Below the pieces are notes generated by a model that was not told the DNA's origin, ran no database searches, and saw only the letters and a program-made list of their open reading frames with translations. DNA of 64,000 nt from CAYOSF01 sp964406605 (GTDB lineage Bacteria; Chloroflexota; Dehalococcoidia; DSTF01; RBG-16-68-14): NCBI GenBank assembly GCA_964406605.1, contig CAYOSF010000006.1, positions 1-64,000 of the forward strand, written 5' to 3'. The translations under genes and the position numbers were made by a program. This document shows positions 36,844-44,300 of the stretch, piece after piece. Position 1 is the stretch's first letter. Each line of letters begins with the position of its first letter.

Positions 36844-37083
36844 ATGGAACGAACGCAAACACTCGGCGCGATCCTCATGGCGGCTGCCGCCCTCCAGATG
36901 CTCGTGTTTACGCTGGGGGTACTTCGCAGAAGCTACTTGGCGGTTGCGCTGCCGGTCCTAGCCGCCACCGGCGCGGCTTCCGGCCTCCTCTTCTGGGTCG
37001 GCTACACCATGGTCAACATGGAGCCTGATCTGGCCGAGCTGGACCTAGAGGACGAAGAAGAACCCCAGCCGGTATCGGCCTAG
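36844..37083 (+). CDS. Small two-helix membrane protein
   Basis: 79 residues with two hydrophobic helices (about 8-26 and 32-54) and an acidic, cytoplasmic-looking tail (DLAELDLEDEEEP). ATG follows CCGGAGGCACGACC and lies 21 bases after the Trm112-like gene, so they are likely co-transcribed. Its last four bases overlap the end of folK. Function unknown. Confidence 0.65.
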   Translation: MERTQTLGAILMAAAALQMLVFTLGVLRRSYLAVALPVLAATGAASGLLFWVGYTMVNMEPDLAELDLEDEEEPQPVSA

Positions 37084-37589
37084 CTCTTCTCCCACCCCAC
37101 GTCCGCCCGCCGGCACACTCCCGAACGGTCCACTTGCGCCGCCAGTGTTCCGATCGTCTGTCCCAGTTCGGGGTGAGGGACTTCTGCCGCCAGCTCCGCC
37201 AGAGGCACCAGGACGAATGCCCTCGAGGGAAGCTCCGGGTGAGGCACACGCAGGTTCGGCTCCTCCAGGACGAAGTCATCATACAGCAGCAGGTCGATGT
37301 CGAGCGGGCGGGGGCCCCAACGCTCGCCGGCCCGCCGGCCCAGCTCGCGCTCCACCTCCGACAGGTGGCGCAGCAAACCCCGCGGCTGCAACCCGGTAAC
37401 CCCGCGGCAGACTGCGTTGTAGTACTTCGGCTGCCCCTGAGGCCCCACGGGATCCGCCTCGTACAGCGACGACACCGCTTCGACGCGAACCAGCGGCCCA
37501 AGGCGTCGCAGCGCCACGGCCAGATTGCGCCGGCGGTCGCCCAGGTTCGATCCCAAGCCCAGGTAGATCACGGGCAAGCCGTCGTTCAT
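37080..37589 (-). CDS. folK: Hydroxymethyl-dihydropterin pyrophosphokinase
   Basis: 169 residues with HPPK motifs YLGLGSNLGDR, PRPLDIDLLLYDD and LRVPHPELPSRAFVL. It transfers pyrophosphate from ATP to 6-hydroxymethyl-dihydropterin, giving the substrate of FolP. The ATG at 37589 overlaps the folP stop as ATGA, indicating coupled translation. Confidence 0.95.
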   Translation of the reverse strand: MNDGLPVIYLGLGSNLGDRRRNLAVALRRLGPLVRVEAVSSLYEADPVGPQGQPKYYNAVCRGVTGLQPRGLLRHLSEVERELGRRAGERWGPRPLDIDLLLYDDFVLEEPNLRVPHPELPSRAFVLVPLAELAAEVPHPELGQTIGTLAAQVDRSGVCRRADVGWEKS

Positions 37590-38455
37590 GCTCCCTTCCG
37601 CCATCCTCTCACCACTGCATCGGCGACGCGGACCACCTGACGCTGCTCGGCAACGTCGTGCACACGCACGATGTCCGCACCGGCCGCGATGGCCAGGGCC
37701 ACGGTAGCCGCGGTGCCCAGCACCCGATCTTGAACGGGTGCCCCGTCCAGCACGGCGCCGATGGTGGACTTGCGCGAGGTGCCCACGAGCATCGGGAGGC
37801 CCAAGTCCCGCAGCTCACCGAGACGCCGCAGCATCTCCAGGTTCTGCTCCTCCGTCCAGCCGAAGCCGAAGCCGGGGTCGATGACCAACCGCTCGCGCGC
37901 GAGGCCCGCCTCCTCCGCGATGGCGACGCTCGCCTCGAGGCCAGTCCGGATGTCACCGATCACGTCGCGGAACTCCCGCCCGCGTTGGTTGTGCATGATC
38001 ACGGCGGGTACGTCGAACTCCGCCGCCAGTTCGGCGAGCCCTCGGTCGTGGCGGAAGCCCCAGATATCGTTCACCATGTGCGCGCCCGCCTCCAGCGCCG
38101 CCCTCGCCACGGGTTCCTTGTAGGTATCCACGCTGACCGGCACGTCCACATCCGCGACCAGCCGCTCGATGACCGGGACGACGCGCCGGACCTCCTCTTC
38201 CGGCACCAGCTCCTCAAAGCCCGGGCGCGTCGACTGGCCGCCGACATCCAGGATATCCGCGCCGTCTTCGGCGAAGCGCCGCCCCTGAGCGACTGCGGCC
38301 TCCACATCCCCGATCCCGTCACCCGAGAACGAGTCCGGCGAAACGTTGATGATGCCCATCAGGTACGTGCGCTCCCCCCAAACGAACGTACGCTGGCCGA
38401 TCAAGCTACGCTTGGGTGGCGGTTCCACTGTCGCACGCCTGCTGACTGGCCTCAC
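37586..38455 (-). CDS. folP: Dihydropteroate synthase
   Basis: DHPS with MGIINVSPDSFSGDG, DILDVGGQSTRPG, SVDTYKEPVA, VNDIWGFR and VGTSRKST, the sulfonamide-target enzyme of folate synthesis. Two GTG starts are possible, at 38455 and 38428, and both lie within the end of the upstream gene, an overlap of 20-50 bases. The 20 residues before the first motif are longer than usual. Confidence 0.95.
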   Translation of the reverse strand: MRPVSRRATVEPPPKRSLIGQRTFVWGERTYLMGIINVSPDSFSGDGIGDVEAAVAQGRRFAEDGADILDVGGQSTRPGFEELVPEEEVRRVVPVIERLVADVDVPVSVDTYKEPVARAALEAGAHMVNDIWGFRHDRGLAELAAEFDVPAVIMHNQRGREFRDVIGDIRTGLEASVAIAEEAGLARERLVIDPGFGFGWTEEQNLEMLRRLGELRDLGLPMLVGTSRKSTIGAVLDGAPVQDRVLGTAATVALAIAAGADIVRVHDVAEQRQVVRVADAVVRGWRKGA

Positions 38456-39398
38456 CTGTCACAGCCAGGATTCGCCGCATGTCGTTGAACATGGAAAGCC
38501 CAGCGTAGCTGGCCACGCATGTGAGAGTGAAGTCATTCACTGAGAGCAACCTGGTTGGGTCCTTGAGGAGATCTGGATCAGACAAGTACTGCGCCGACAG
38601 CCGTTTGGCGACCAATCCCGTCACCAGATCGTGGAACGCAGTGTATAAGCGCAAGATTTCTGCCGCCAATTGCCCGTCCTCCTCCAGGAGATCCCTGACC
38701 TCCGAGCGATCACATACCACTTCCAGAGAGATGTCGCGCCCGCCGTGGGCCAATTGCGACGCAATGCCAGACAGTCCTCTGCTCTCAAAATACTGCTCCC
38801 GCGACACCTCTTGATACTCGATGAGCTCCATCGCCTTATCTAGGTTCGCGAGGACCGGAAGGCCCACACGATCCGCAATAGCGGCAAGTTTCTCACGCAG
38901 CGCCATCGTTTCTATTCCCAGCTGGTCCGCCACGATGTCAAGACAGAAGTAGAACGCTTTGTAGGCAAGATTCACCCATTCTTGACAAGTCTCTCTCGAA
39001 AGCGCGGTCCGCTCGTATCTCACGTCGTTCCACACCTTGCGCAGCTCGGCAAGTCGATCGGCCAAGTGGTCTTCCTCGGACTCGCCGAATGACTCGCGAA
39101 ACTGATCCACCTTTGCCCGGTGGTTGCGGGATGGAGCCACACCGCACGAGACCAGCGCGGCATGCATCGCGTTGTCTACGCCCTGGTAGGCCCAAATGAC
39201 AGCTTGGGCAGGAAGTCCTCGGTAGCACATCCAGGCTTGGGTTAGCTGCCCATCTGCCTGGACCAGGCGGCGCAAGCGCTCGTCAGGTTCTTCCCGCTCC
39301 AGCAGCGCCTGGTCGCCAAGAGCCCCCTCCCGTTCTCTGGCGGCCTTGAAGGCTTCATTCAGCTTGAATGTCTTCTCCTCGTCAAGCTTGAACTCCAT
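38406..39398 (-). CDS. Unrecognised helical protein, HEPN-like N-terminal half
   Basis: 330 residues, almost entirely helical and without membrane segments. The region from about 50 to 160, with helices around QAVIWAYQGVDNAMHAALV and LRKVWNDVRYE, looks like a HEPN four-helix fold, but the catalytic R-x(4-6)-H motif is not clear, so this is a tentative reading. The C-terminal half is unknown. The ATG follows GGAAGGAGAAAG. Base composition is somewhat less GC-rich than in the neighbours. It overlaps folP by 23-50 bases and sits between it and an accessory stretch. Confidence 0.7.
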   Translation of the reverse strand: MEFKLDEEKTFKLNEAFKAAREREGALGDQALLEREEPDERLRRLVQADGQLTQAWMCYRGLPAQAVIWAYQGVDNAMHAALVSCGVAPSRNHRAKVDQFRESFGESEEDHLADRLAELRKVWNDVRYERTALSRETCQEWVNLAYKAFYFCLDIVADQLGIETMALREKLAAIADRVGLPVLANLDKAMELIEYQEVSREQYFESRGLSGIASQLAHGGRDISLEVVCDRSEVRDLLEEDGQLAAEILRLYTAFHDLVTGLVAKRLSAQYLSDPDLLKDPTRLLSVNDFTLTCVASYAGLSMFNDMRRILAVTGEASQQACDSGTATQA

Positions 39399-39430
39399 CT
39401 TTCTCCTTCCAGCACTACCGGCTCGTGAGG

Positions 39431-39487
39431 GCTACACCAGCTGAAGGCGATCCTGCGGTACCTTGCCGTCCCGGACGCGGAAGGCGC
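39431..39487 (-). pseudogene. Diverged copy of the JAMM peptidase gene 3' end
   Basis: On the minus strand this reads AFRVRDGKVPQDRLQLV then stop, against AFRIRDGEISEEELQVV then stop at the end of the intact JAMM gene (40491-40547). About three quarters of the bases agree over 57 positions; the similarity ends where the reading frame upstream is lost. It is a remnant of a second copy of the gene's end. It lies at the far side of the DUF6338/Pro-rich block, as would a fragment left by an insertion at the 3' end of the gene. Confidence 0.6.
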
Positions 39488-39554
39488 TCCAACTCTACAA
39501 CGCCACGGTCATCTGGCAACGCGTCGTCCCCGCGAAGTCTTCGCGCTCCACGCG

Positions 39555-40193
39555 TCAACCATCCGCAGAAAGACCACGCGCTCGCGCCCCAGGCCGCGCT
39601 ACCAACTGGATGAAGCTGATTTCCGACGACTCGACCAGAACCCCGTCCGTGTCGGAGAACGCCTCCCACACTCCAGAATCCGCATCATCATGACGACGAA
39701 GCCGGGCTGCTTCTCTGAGGAAGACCTCTCGCGTGTCCTCACGAGGATCGTTGGTGAAGCTGGAAGGGTATCCGAAGATCACGCTGCCGTCTTTCAAGTG
39801 GACGATCACGTAGGATCCTGGCTGCCCAATGACGTCTGCCCATATTGTCCTTGGATCACTGAACCCCAGCTTCCTCTGGAGATCGCGGGCTGTCTGTGTC
39901 CCAGTACCAATACCCGCGGCGTAGCCCGCAACAAATGCTCCGCCGAACAACCCCAAGTAGAACTCGGGATCTGTGGGTTCACCGGGCCACCCAAGTCTGT
40001 CGTACGCAGCGCTGAACATGGCGAAGATCGGAAGGCTCACGACTAGACTCCGCATCGTCCATTCCCACGCCGAGCGGTGTCTCGCAAACGCGATATTGAC
40101 CGCCTGGAAAGTTGAAATGAACAGGAAGCCTGGGAGGAGGAGGACGACGAGGGTCGCTATGTTCTTTACGTCAGGAGCCAGCGACTCCAGCAT
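39555..40193 (-). CDS. Membrane protein resembling DUF6338
   Basis: 212 residues with an N-terminal membrane segment (about 10-28, LVVLLLPGFLFIS), a second near 48-66 and a third near 82-98, followed by a soluble C-terminal part with VIVHLKDGSVIFGY, the sort of small beta domain that ends DUF6338 proteins. It probably forms a unit with the two Pro-rich genes just upstream. No known function; this family often lies in accessory islands. Confidence 0.65.
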   Translation of the reverse strand: MLESLAPDVKNIATLVVLLLPGFLFISTFQAVNIAFARHRSAWEWTMRSLVVSLPIFAMFSAAYDRLGWPGEPTDPEFYLGLFGGAFVAGYAAGIGTGTQTARDLQRKLGFSDPRTIWADVIGQPGSYVIVHLKDGSVIFGYPSSFTNDPREDTREVFLREAARLRRHDDADSGVWEAFSDTDGVLVESSEISFIQLVARPGARARGLSADG

Positions 40194-40204
40194 GGCCGGG
40201 TCGC

Positions 40205-40336
40205 CTAGCGCCGCGGGGGAGGCGGTGGTGACGGCGGGGGCTGCCGACGGTCCGGGGCTGGCTTCGAGCCCGACTTCTTGGTCTCGTCCGGTGCCGGTGG
40301 GAGCGGTTCCGGCGGACGATCGCTATCTTGGTCCAT
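40205..40336 (-). CDS. 43-residue Pro-rich microprotein
   Basis: ATG 40336, preceded by AGAGGGTG, opens 43 codons: MDQDSDRPPEPLPPAPDETK, then KSGS and a Pro-Arg-rich end. It starts 6 bases after the stop of a second Pro-rich microgene and ends 11 bases before the membrane protein. Composition is extreme (about 40% Pro). No membrane helix or cysteine. Coding status rests on the ribosome site and the tandem arrangement. Confidence 0.45.
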   Translation of the reverse strand: MDQDSDRPPEPLPPAPDETKKSGSKPAPDRRQPPPSPPPPPRR

Positions 40337-40342
40337 CACCCT

Positions 40343-40462
40343 CTACCGCTTTGGTGCCGGGGGCGGATCAGGGGGCTTCTGAGGTACCTTCGGGGGAGGC
40401 TTTTCCGCGCCCTTGCGCTTCTCTGTGGGACCTCCTATTCCTCCGCCCTTCTCTTCAGCCAT
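40343..40462 (-). CDS. 39-residue Pro/Lys-rich microprotein
   Basis: ATG 40462, preceded by GGAGGTATGAGGG, opens 39 codons: MAEEKGGGIGGPTEKRKGAE, then a KPPPKVPQKPP-type Pro-Lys-rich end. It is basic and unstructured in appearance. The gene follows the JAMM peptidase gene by 29 bases and heads a short run of genes ending in the DUF6338-like protein. Confidence 0.5.
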   Translation of the reverse strand: MAEEKGGGIGGPTEKRKGAEKPPPKVPQKPPDPPPAPKR

Positions 40463-40491
40463 CCCTCATACCTCCGACGGTAGTATACCAG

Positions 40492-40890
40492 CTACACCAC
40501 CTGCAGCTCTTCCTCCGATATTTCGCCGTCCCGGATGCGGAAGGCGCGCACGGCAGGGTTCGCCGCGTCCATCAGTGAAGCGATGACATAGTGCGCGTCT
40601 GGCCAGGCGGCCAGTCGAACGTCGGTGGGCGATGGATAGGCCTCAGTGTGGGTGTGCGAGTGGTAGATGACGAGCACGTCCCAGCCACGGCTGTCCAGGT
40701 CATGATAGATCCGCAGCAGGTCCTTCGAGTCGACGTTGTAGCGGAACGGGCTGGCCTCTGAGTTTAGGGCGCGATAGAGCTTTGTCGCCCGCCCCCCGCT
40801 GCCCGCGATGATGCCGCAGCACTCATTCGGGTCGTCTTCCCGCGCATGCGCGATGATCTCTTCGACGTAGGAACGCTCCAGCGTCAGCAT
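40492..40890 (-). CDS. mec: JAMM/Mec-type zinc peptidase
   Basis: 132 residues with the complete JAMM site: Glu23 in NECCG, H77 and H79 in HSHTHTEAYPSPTD, Ser87 and Asp90. In Mycobacterium the homologue Mec+ removes cysteine from the CysO-cysteine adduct; related JAMM proteins clip ubiquitin-fold proteins after the diglycine. The gene lies 6 bases after a CysM-type gene in the cluster with cysO, so the mycobacterial role is very likely. It may also process the buried diglycines of the other carriers here. The 3' end of the gene is duplicated at 39431-39487. Confidence 0.93.
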   Translation of the reverse strand: MLTLERSYVEEIIAHAREDDPNECCGIIAGSGGRATKLYRALNSEASPFRYNVDSKDLLRIYHDLDSRGWDVLVIYHSHTHTEAYPSPTDVRLAAWPDAHYVIASLMDAANPAVRAFRIRDGEISEEELQVV

Positions 40891-40896
40891 CGCCTT

Positions 40897-41832
40897 CTAC
40901 CACCAGATCTTGCCCTGCACTACCTCGTCCAGCTCCTCATACGTCTTGCTCCAGAGGGCGGTCGAGAGATACTTCCAGCCGCTGTCCGCCAGCAAGAGGA
41001 CGATGTTGCCTCGATCCATTCGCTGCGCCACCTTCTGGGCCGTTCGCAGCACCGCGCCGGACGAGATGCCGGCGAAGACGCCCTCCGCCTCCGTCAGCTC
41101 CTTGGCCGCCGCGAACGAGTTCCTCGAATCGACGACGAACCTGCCGTCCATCACCGATTCGTCCAAGACGGTCGGGATAAAGCCCTCCTCCAGACTGCGC
41201 AGCCCCTGCACCAGGTCGCCGGGATGCGGGACACAGGCGACGATCTTCACCTCCGGCCGCCGCTCCTTCAAGTACCTGCCTGCGCCCGTCATGGTGCCTC
41301 CCGTGCCAATGCCGGCGACGAAGACATCGACCTCCGGCATGTCGCGCAGGATCTCCGGGCCGGTGGTCTCATAATGAGCGCGAGGATTCGCCTCGTTCCC
41401 GAACTGATACGGGACGAAGTAGCTGGGATCGTTCTTGGCCATCTCATCGGCGACCGCGATGGAACCGTTGGTACCCTTGCTTCCCTCCGAATAGACGATC
41501 TCCGCCCCGAAAGCGCGCAGGAGGTGCGTCCTCTCCTCGCTCATGCTATCGGGCATCACCGCCTTCATCCGGTAGCCCTTGAGCCGGCAGATCATCGCCA
41601 GCGCGATCCCTGTGTTCCCGCTGGTCGCCTCCAGCACGGTGCGGTCCGGCGTCAGCTCGCCCGAGGCCTCGGCCGCCTCGATCATGTACTTGGCAATGCG
41701 GTCCTTCACGGAACCGGTCGGGTTCTGTCCCTCCAGCTTGGCGAAGAACCGCACGTCCGGCTTCGGGCTCAGGTTTCTGAGCTCGACAAGGGGTGTGTTA
41801 CCGATGGCGTCGATGAGATTGTCGTACTTCAC
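40897..41832 (-). CDS. cysM: CysO-dependent cysteine synthase (CysM type)
   Basis: PLP-dependent synthase of 311 residues: PTGSVKDR (Lys Schiff base), TSGNTG, GTGGTMTG. The ending GWKYLST...QGKIWW and the LRSLEEGF segment match mycobacterial CysM, which uses O-phosphoserine and CysO thiocarboxylate instead of O-acetylserine and sulfide, rather than CysK. I start it at GTG 41832, which is 10 bases after the cysO stop; the frame is open to 41913 but that part lies inside cysO. Its upstream neighbours are cysO and the E1-like fusion, its downstream one the JAMM peptidase. Confidence 0.92.
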   Translation of the reverse strand: MKYDNLIDAIGNTPLVELRNLSPKPDVRFFAKLEGQNPTGSVKDRIAKYMIEAAEASGELTPDRTVLEATSGNTGIALAMICRLKGYRMKAVMPDSMSEERTHLLRAFGAEIVYSEGSKGTNGSIAVADEMAKNDPSYFVPYQFGNEANPRAHYETTGPEILRDMPEVDVFVAGIGTGGTMTGAGRYLKERRPEVKIVACVPHPGDLVQGLRSLEEGFIPTVLDESVMDGRFVVDSRNSFAAAKELTEAEGVFAGISSGAVLRTAQKVAQRMDRGNIVLLLADSGWKYLSTALWSKTYEELDEVVQGKIWW

Positions 41833-41842
41833 GGCGGCTGCC

Positions 41843-42142
41843 CTAGCGAGACCCCTCCGGGGGGGTCTCCACACCGCCTGCCAGGGCAGGAAGAATAGAG
41901 ACGACGTCTCCATCCTTCACGGGGGTGTCCAAGGCCCGCATGTAGCGGATATCCTCATCGTTCAAGTAGACGTTGACGTAGCGGTGCAACTGCCCGTCCT
42001 CGCCGCTGATCTGGGCTTTGAAGCCCGGGTACCGACTATCAAGGTCCGCCAGTAGCTCGCCCACCGTCGCCCCCTTCGCATGCGTGGACTCCGCTCCTAC
42101 GAGTTCGCGCAATGTCGAGGCTACGCGTACTTCTACTGCCAT
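41843..42142 (-). CDS. cysO: CysO-like sulfur carrier with nine-residue C-terminal tail
   Basis: A ubiquitin-fold protein of 99 residues with the CysO/ThiS ending VVSILPALAGG at 80-90, then a further VETPPEGSR. CysO, ThiS and MoaD normally end at the second glycine, whose carboxyl is adenylated and turned into a thiocarboxylate. This protein cannot be charged until the tail is removed. A JAMM peptidase gene lies two genes downstream. The start ATG follows GGGTAGGTGTGAT. Confidence 0.93.
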   Translation of the reverse strand: MAVEVRVASTLRELVGAESTHAKGATVGELLADLDSRYPGFKAQISGEDGQLHRYVNVYLNDEDIRYMRALDTPVKDGDVVSILPALAGGVETPPEGSR

Positions 42143-42187
42143 ATCACACCTACCCTATGCTGCATGACGTTCGACTGTCCCCACTCT

Positions 42188-43291
42188 TCAACGAGGCGCG
42201 CCGCAGAAGGCCTCATAATCGATGAGCTCCGTTATCGTCGGGTTGTCCCCGCAAACGACGCACTTGGGGTCGCGCCGGATCTTCAGCAGGCGAACGTCAG
42301 TCGCGAGCCCGTCGATGAGCAGCAGACGGCCGTTGAGCGTCTCGCCGATGCCCAAGATGAGCTTCAGCGTCTCAGTGGCTTGGATAGAGCCGACCAGCCC
42401 GCAGAGCGCACCCAGCACGCCCGCCTCGGCGCAGGTCGGCACGAGCCCCGGCGGGGGAGGCGAGGGAAAGAGGCACCGATAACATCCCTTGCCCGGTAGA
42501 TACACCGTCGCCTGGCCATCGAACAGGAGGATGCTGCCGTCTACCAGCGGCTTCTTGAGGAAGACGCAGGCGTCATTCACCAGATATCGCGTCGGGAAGT
42601 TGTCCGCACCGTTCACCACGATGTCGTACTGGCCGATGATCTCGAGCGCGTTCTCGGAGGTGAGCGGCGCCCCGTGGGGAACCACGTTGACATCCGGGTT
42701 GTACGCAAGCAACGTTTCCCTGGCGGACTCCACCTTTGGCCGACCGACGTCCGCGGTCTGGTGGAGGATCTGACGCTGCAGATTGGACAGGTCCACGATG
42801 TCGAAGTCGACGATGCCGATGGTGCCGACGCCGGCCAGAGTCAGGTAGATGGACACCGGCGATGCCAGCCCTCCCGCACCGACGATCAGCACCTTCGAGG
42901 CCAGGATCTTCCGCTGCCCGGAGCTGCCGACCTGGGGCATGATGATGTGGCGCGAGTAACGCGTTACCTGCTCCGGCTTCAGCACGAGCGCAGGGCTGGA
43001 GCCATCGCCGTCATCCGCCCCACCAGCGATGGCGGGGATGATGGCGACCTGGTCACCCTCTGACAGGGCGGTGTCATCGCCGTCCAGACTGCTGATCTCC
43101 TGGTTGTTCACATAGATGTTGATGTGGGCCGGGATCTCATGCTCGCTGCCATAGATCAGGTCATGGACACCGGGAAATCGGCGGTCGAGATTGTCCAGCA
43201 CCTCGGCGACGGTCGATCCTTCCACGGACACATTGGCCCGGTTTCCCGTCATGTTGCGAAACGGGGTCGGGATGTAGACCGCTACGCTCAT
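42188..43291 (-). CDS. ThiS-like domain fused to E1-like adenylyltransferase (MoeB/ThiF type)
   Basis: Residues 1-91 are a CysO/ThiS-like ubiquitin fold ending IIPAIAGG (G90-G91), followed after ADDGDGSS by an E1-like domain: nucleotide loop GAGG at 138-141, LQRQIL (Arg finger), Asp in NGAD, catalytic-type Cys287 in TCAEAGVLG, and zinc pairs C270/C273 and C344/C347. There is no rhodanese domain at the C-terminus, unlike MoeZ. The diglycine that the enzyme would activate is thus part of its own chain. The start is ATG 43291, 8 bases after GGAGG; a GTG five codons upstream overlaps that site. It lies between cysK and cysO on one strand. Confidence 0.92.
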   Translation of the reverse strand: MSVAVYIPTPFRNMTGNRANVSVEGSTVAEVLDNLDRRFPGVHDLIYGSEHEIPAHINIYVNNQEISSLDGDDTALSEGDQVAIIPAIAGGADDGDGSSPALVLKPEQVTRYSRHIIMPQVGSSGQRKILASKVLIVGAGGLASPVSIYLTLAGVGTIGIVDFDIVDLSNLQRQILHQTADVGRPKVESARETLLAYNPDVNVVPHGAPLTSENALEIIGQYDIVVNGADNFPTRYLVNDACVFLKKPLVDGSILLFDGQATVYLPGKGCYRCLFPSPPPPGLVPTCAEAGVLGALCGLVGSIQATETLKLILGIGETLNGRLLLIDGLATDVRLLKIRRDPKCVVCGDNPTITELIDYEAFCGAPR

Positions 43292-43346
43292 CTCGGCATC
43301 CTCCACTCGGGAGCCGGGCTCCCGAACTGATGATAGGCTATGCTCT

Positions 43347-44300
43347 CTAGAAATTGATGCTCAGGTACCGCTCGCCGGTATCGGGCAGGACGGTAACCAC
43401 CCGTTTGCCCCGGCCCAGCTTCACCGCCACCTGAAGAGCGGCGAAAGCGTTGGCGCCCGCTGAGATACCCGCCAGCAGCCCTTCCTCCTTGGCCAGACGA
43501 GCAGCCGTAGCATAAGCGTCTTCATCTCTTACGTCAATCAACTCGTCGTAGACCTCGCGGTTGAGCACCGTGGGGATGAAGCCCGCGCCGGTACCCTGGA
43601 TGCCGTGCGGGCCGGGCTTGCCACCGGCCAAGACCGGCGAACGAGCCGGCTCGACGGCGACGACCAGGATGCGGGAGTCGTGTTGCTTGAGCACCTCACC
43701 TACGCCCGTGAGGGTACCCCCGGTCCCCACGGCGGCCACAAAGGCGTCCAGGCGGCCGCCGGTGGCCTTCACGATCTCACGAGCGGTCGTACGCCGGTGG
43801 ACCTCCGGGTTCGCCGGGTTCTCGAACTGCTGGGGCATGAAGTAGCCATGCTTGTCGACCAACTCCTGGGCGGCATGGACAGCGCCGGACATCCCTTCGA
43901 CGGCCGGAGTGAGCACCAGTTCCGCCCCGTAGCGCACGAGCAGCTTTCGTCGCTCCACGGTCATCTGCTCCGGCATGGTCAGGACAAGATGGTACCCCTT
44001 CGCTGCCGCCACCATGGCCAGGCCGATGCCCGTGTTGCCGCTGGTGGGCTCAACGATGGTGTCACCAGGCTTCAGCTCACCGCGCTCCTCCGCGTCCTCA
44101 ACCATGCTCAGGGCGATGCGATCCTTGACGCTGCCCCCGGGGTTGAGCGATTCCAGCTTCGCCAGCACCTCCGCCGCCCCATCGGGCACGATGCGATGGA
44201 GCCGCACCAGCGGAGTGTTCCCGACAATGTCGAGCACGGTGTCGGCTATCTCCTCGCCGGCGCGAACGGAAGGCTTCGGATCGCGTTGCTCAGATGACAT
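43347..44300 (-). CDS. cysK: Cysteine synthase A
   Basis: PLP enzyme of 317 residues with GGSVKDR (Lys), PTSGNTG, GTGGTLTG and the C-terminal GERYLS, which place it with CysK (O-acetylserine sulfhydrylase). It therefore offers a sulfide-based route next to the CysO-based one. It overlaps the Rrf2 gene by 11 bases. Confidence 0.94.
   Translation of the reverse strand: MSSEQRDPKPSVRAGEEIADTVLDIVGNTPLVRLHRIVPDGAAEVLAKLESLNPGGSVKDRIALSMVEDAEERGELKPGDTIVEPTSGNTGIGLAMVAAAKGYHLVLTMPEQMTVERRKLLVRYGAELVLTPAVEGMSGAVHAAQELVDKHGYFMPQQFENPANPEVHRRTTAREIVKATGGRLDAFVAAVGTGGTLTGVGEVLKQHDSRILVVAVEPARSPVLAGGKPGPHGIQGTGAGFIPTVLNREVYDELIDVRDEDAYATAARLAKEEGLLAGISAGANAFAALQVAVKLGRGKRVVTVLPDTGERYLSINF

Noticed and set aside
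40897..41913. Longer cysM with 27 more N-terminal residues
   Set aside because: The extra part lies within cysO in another frame and has no similarity to CysM; the GTG at 41832 fits the family start.
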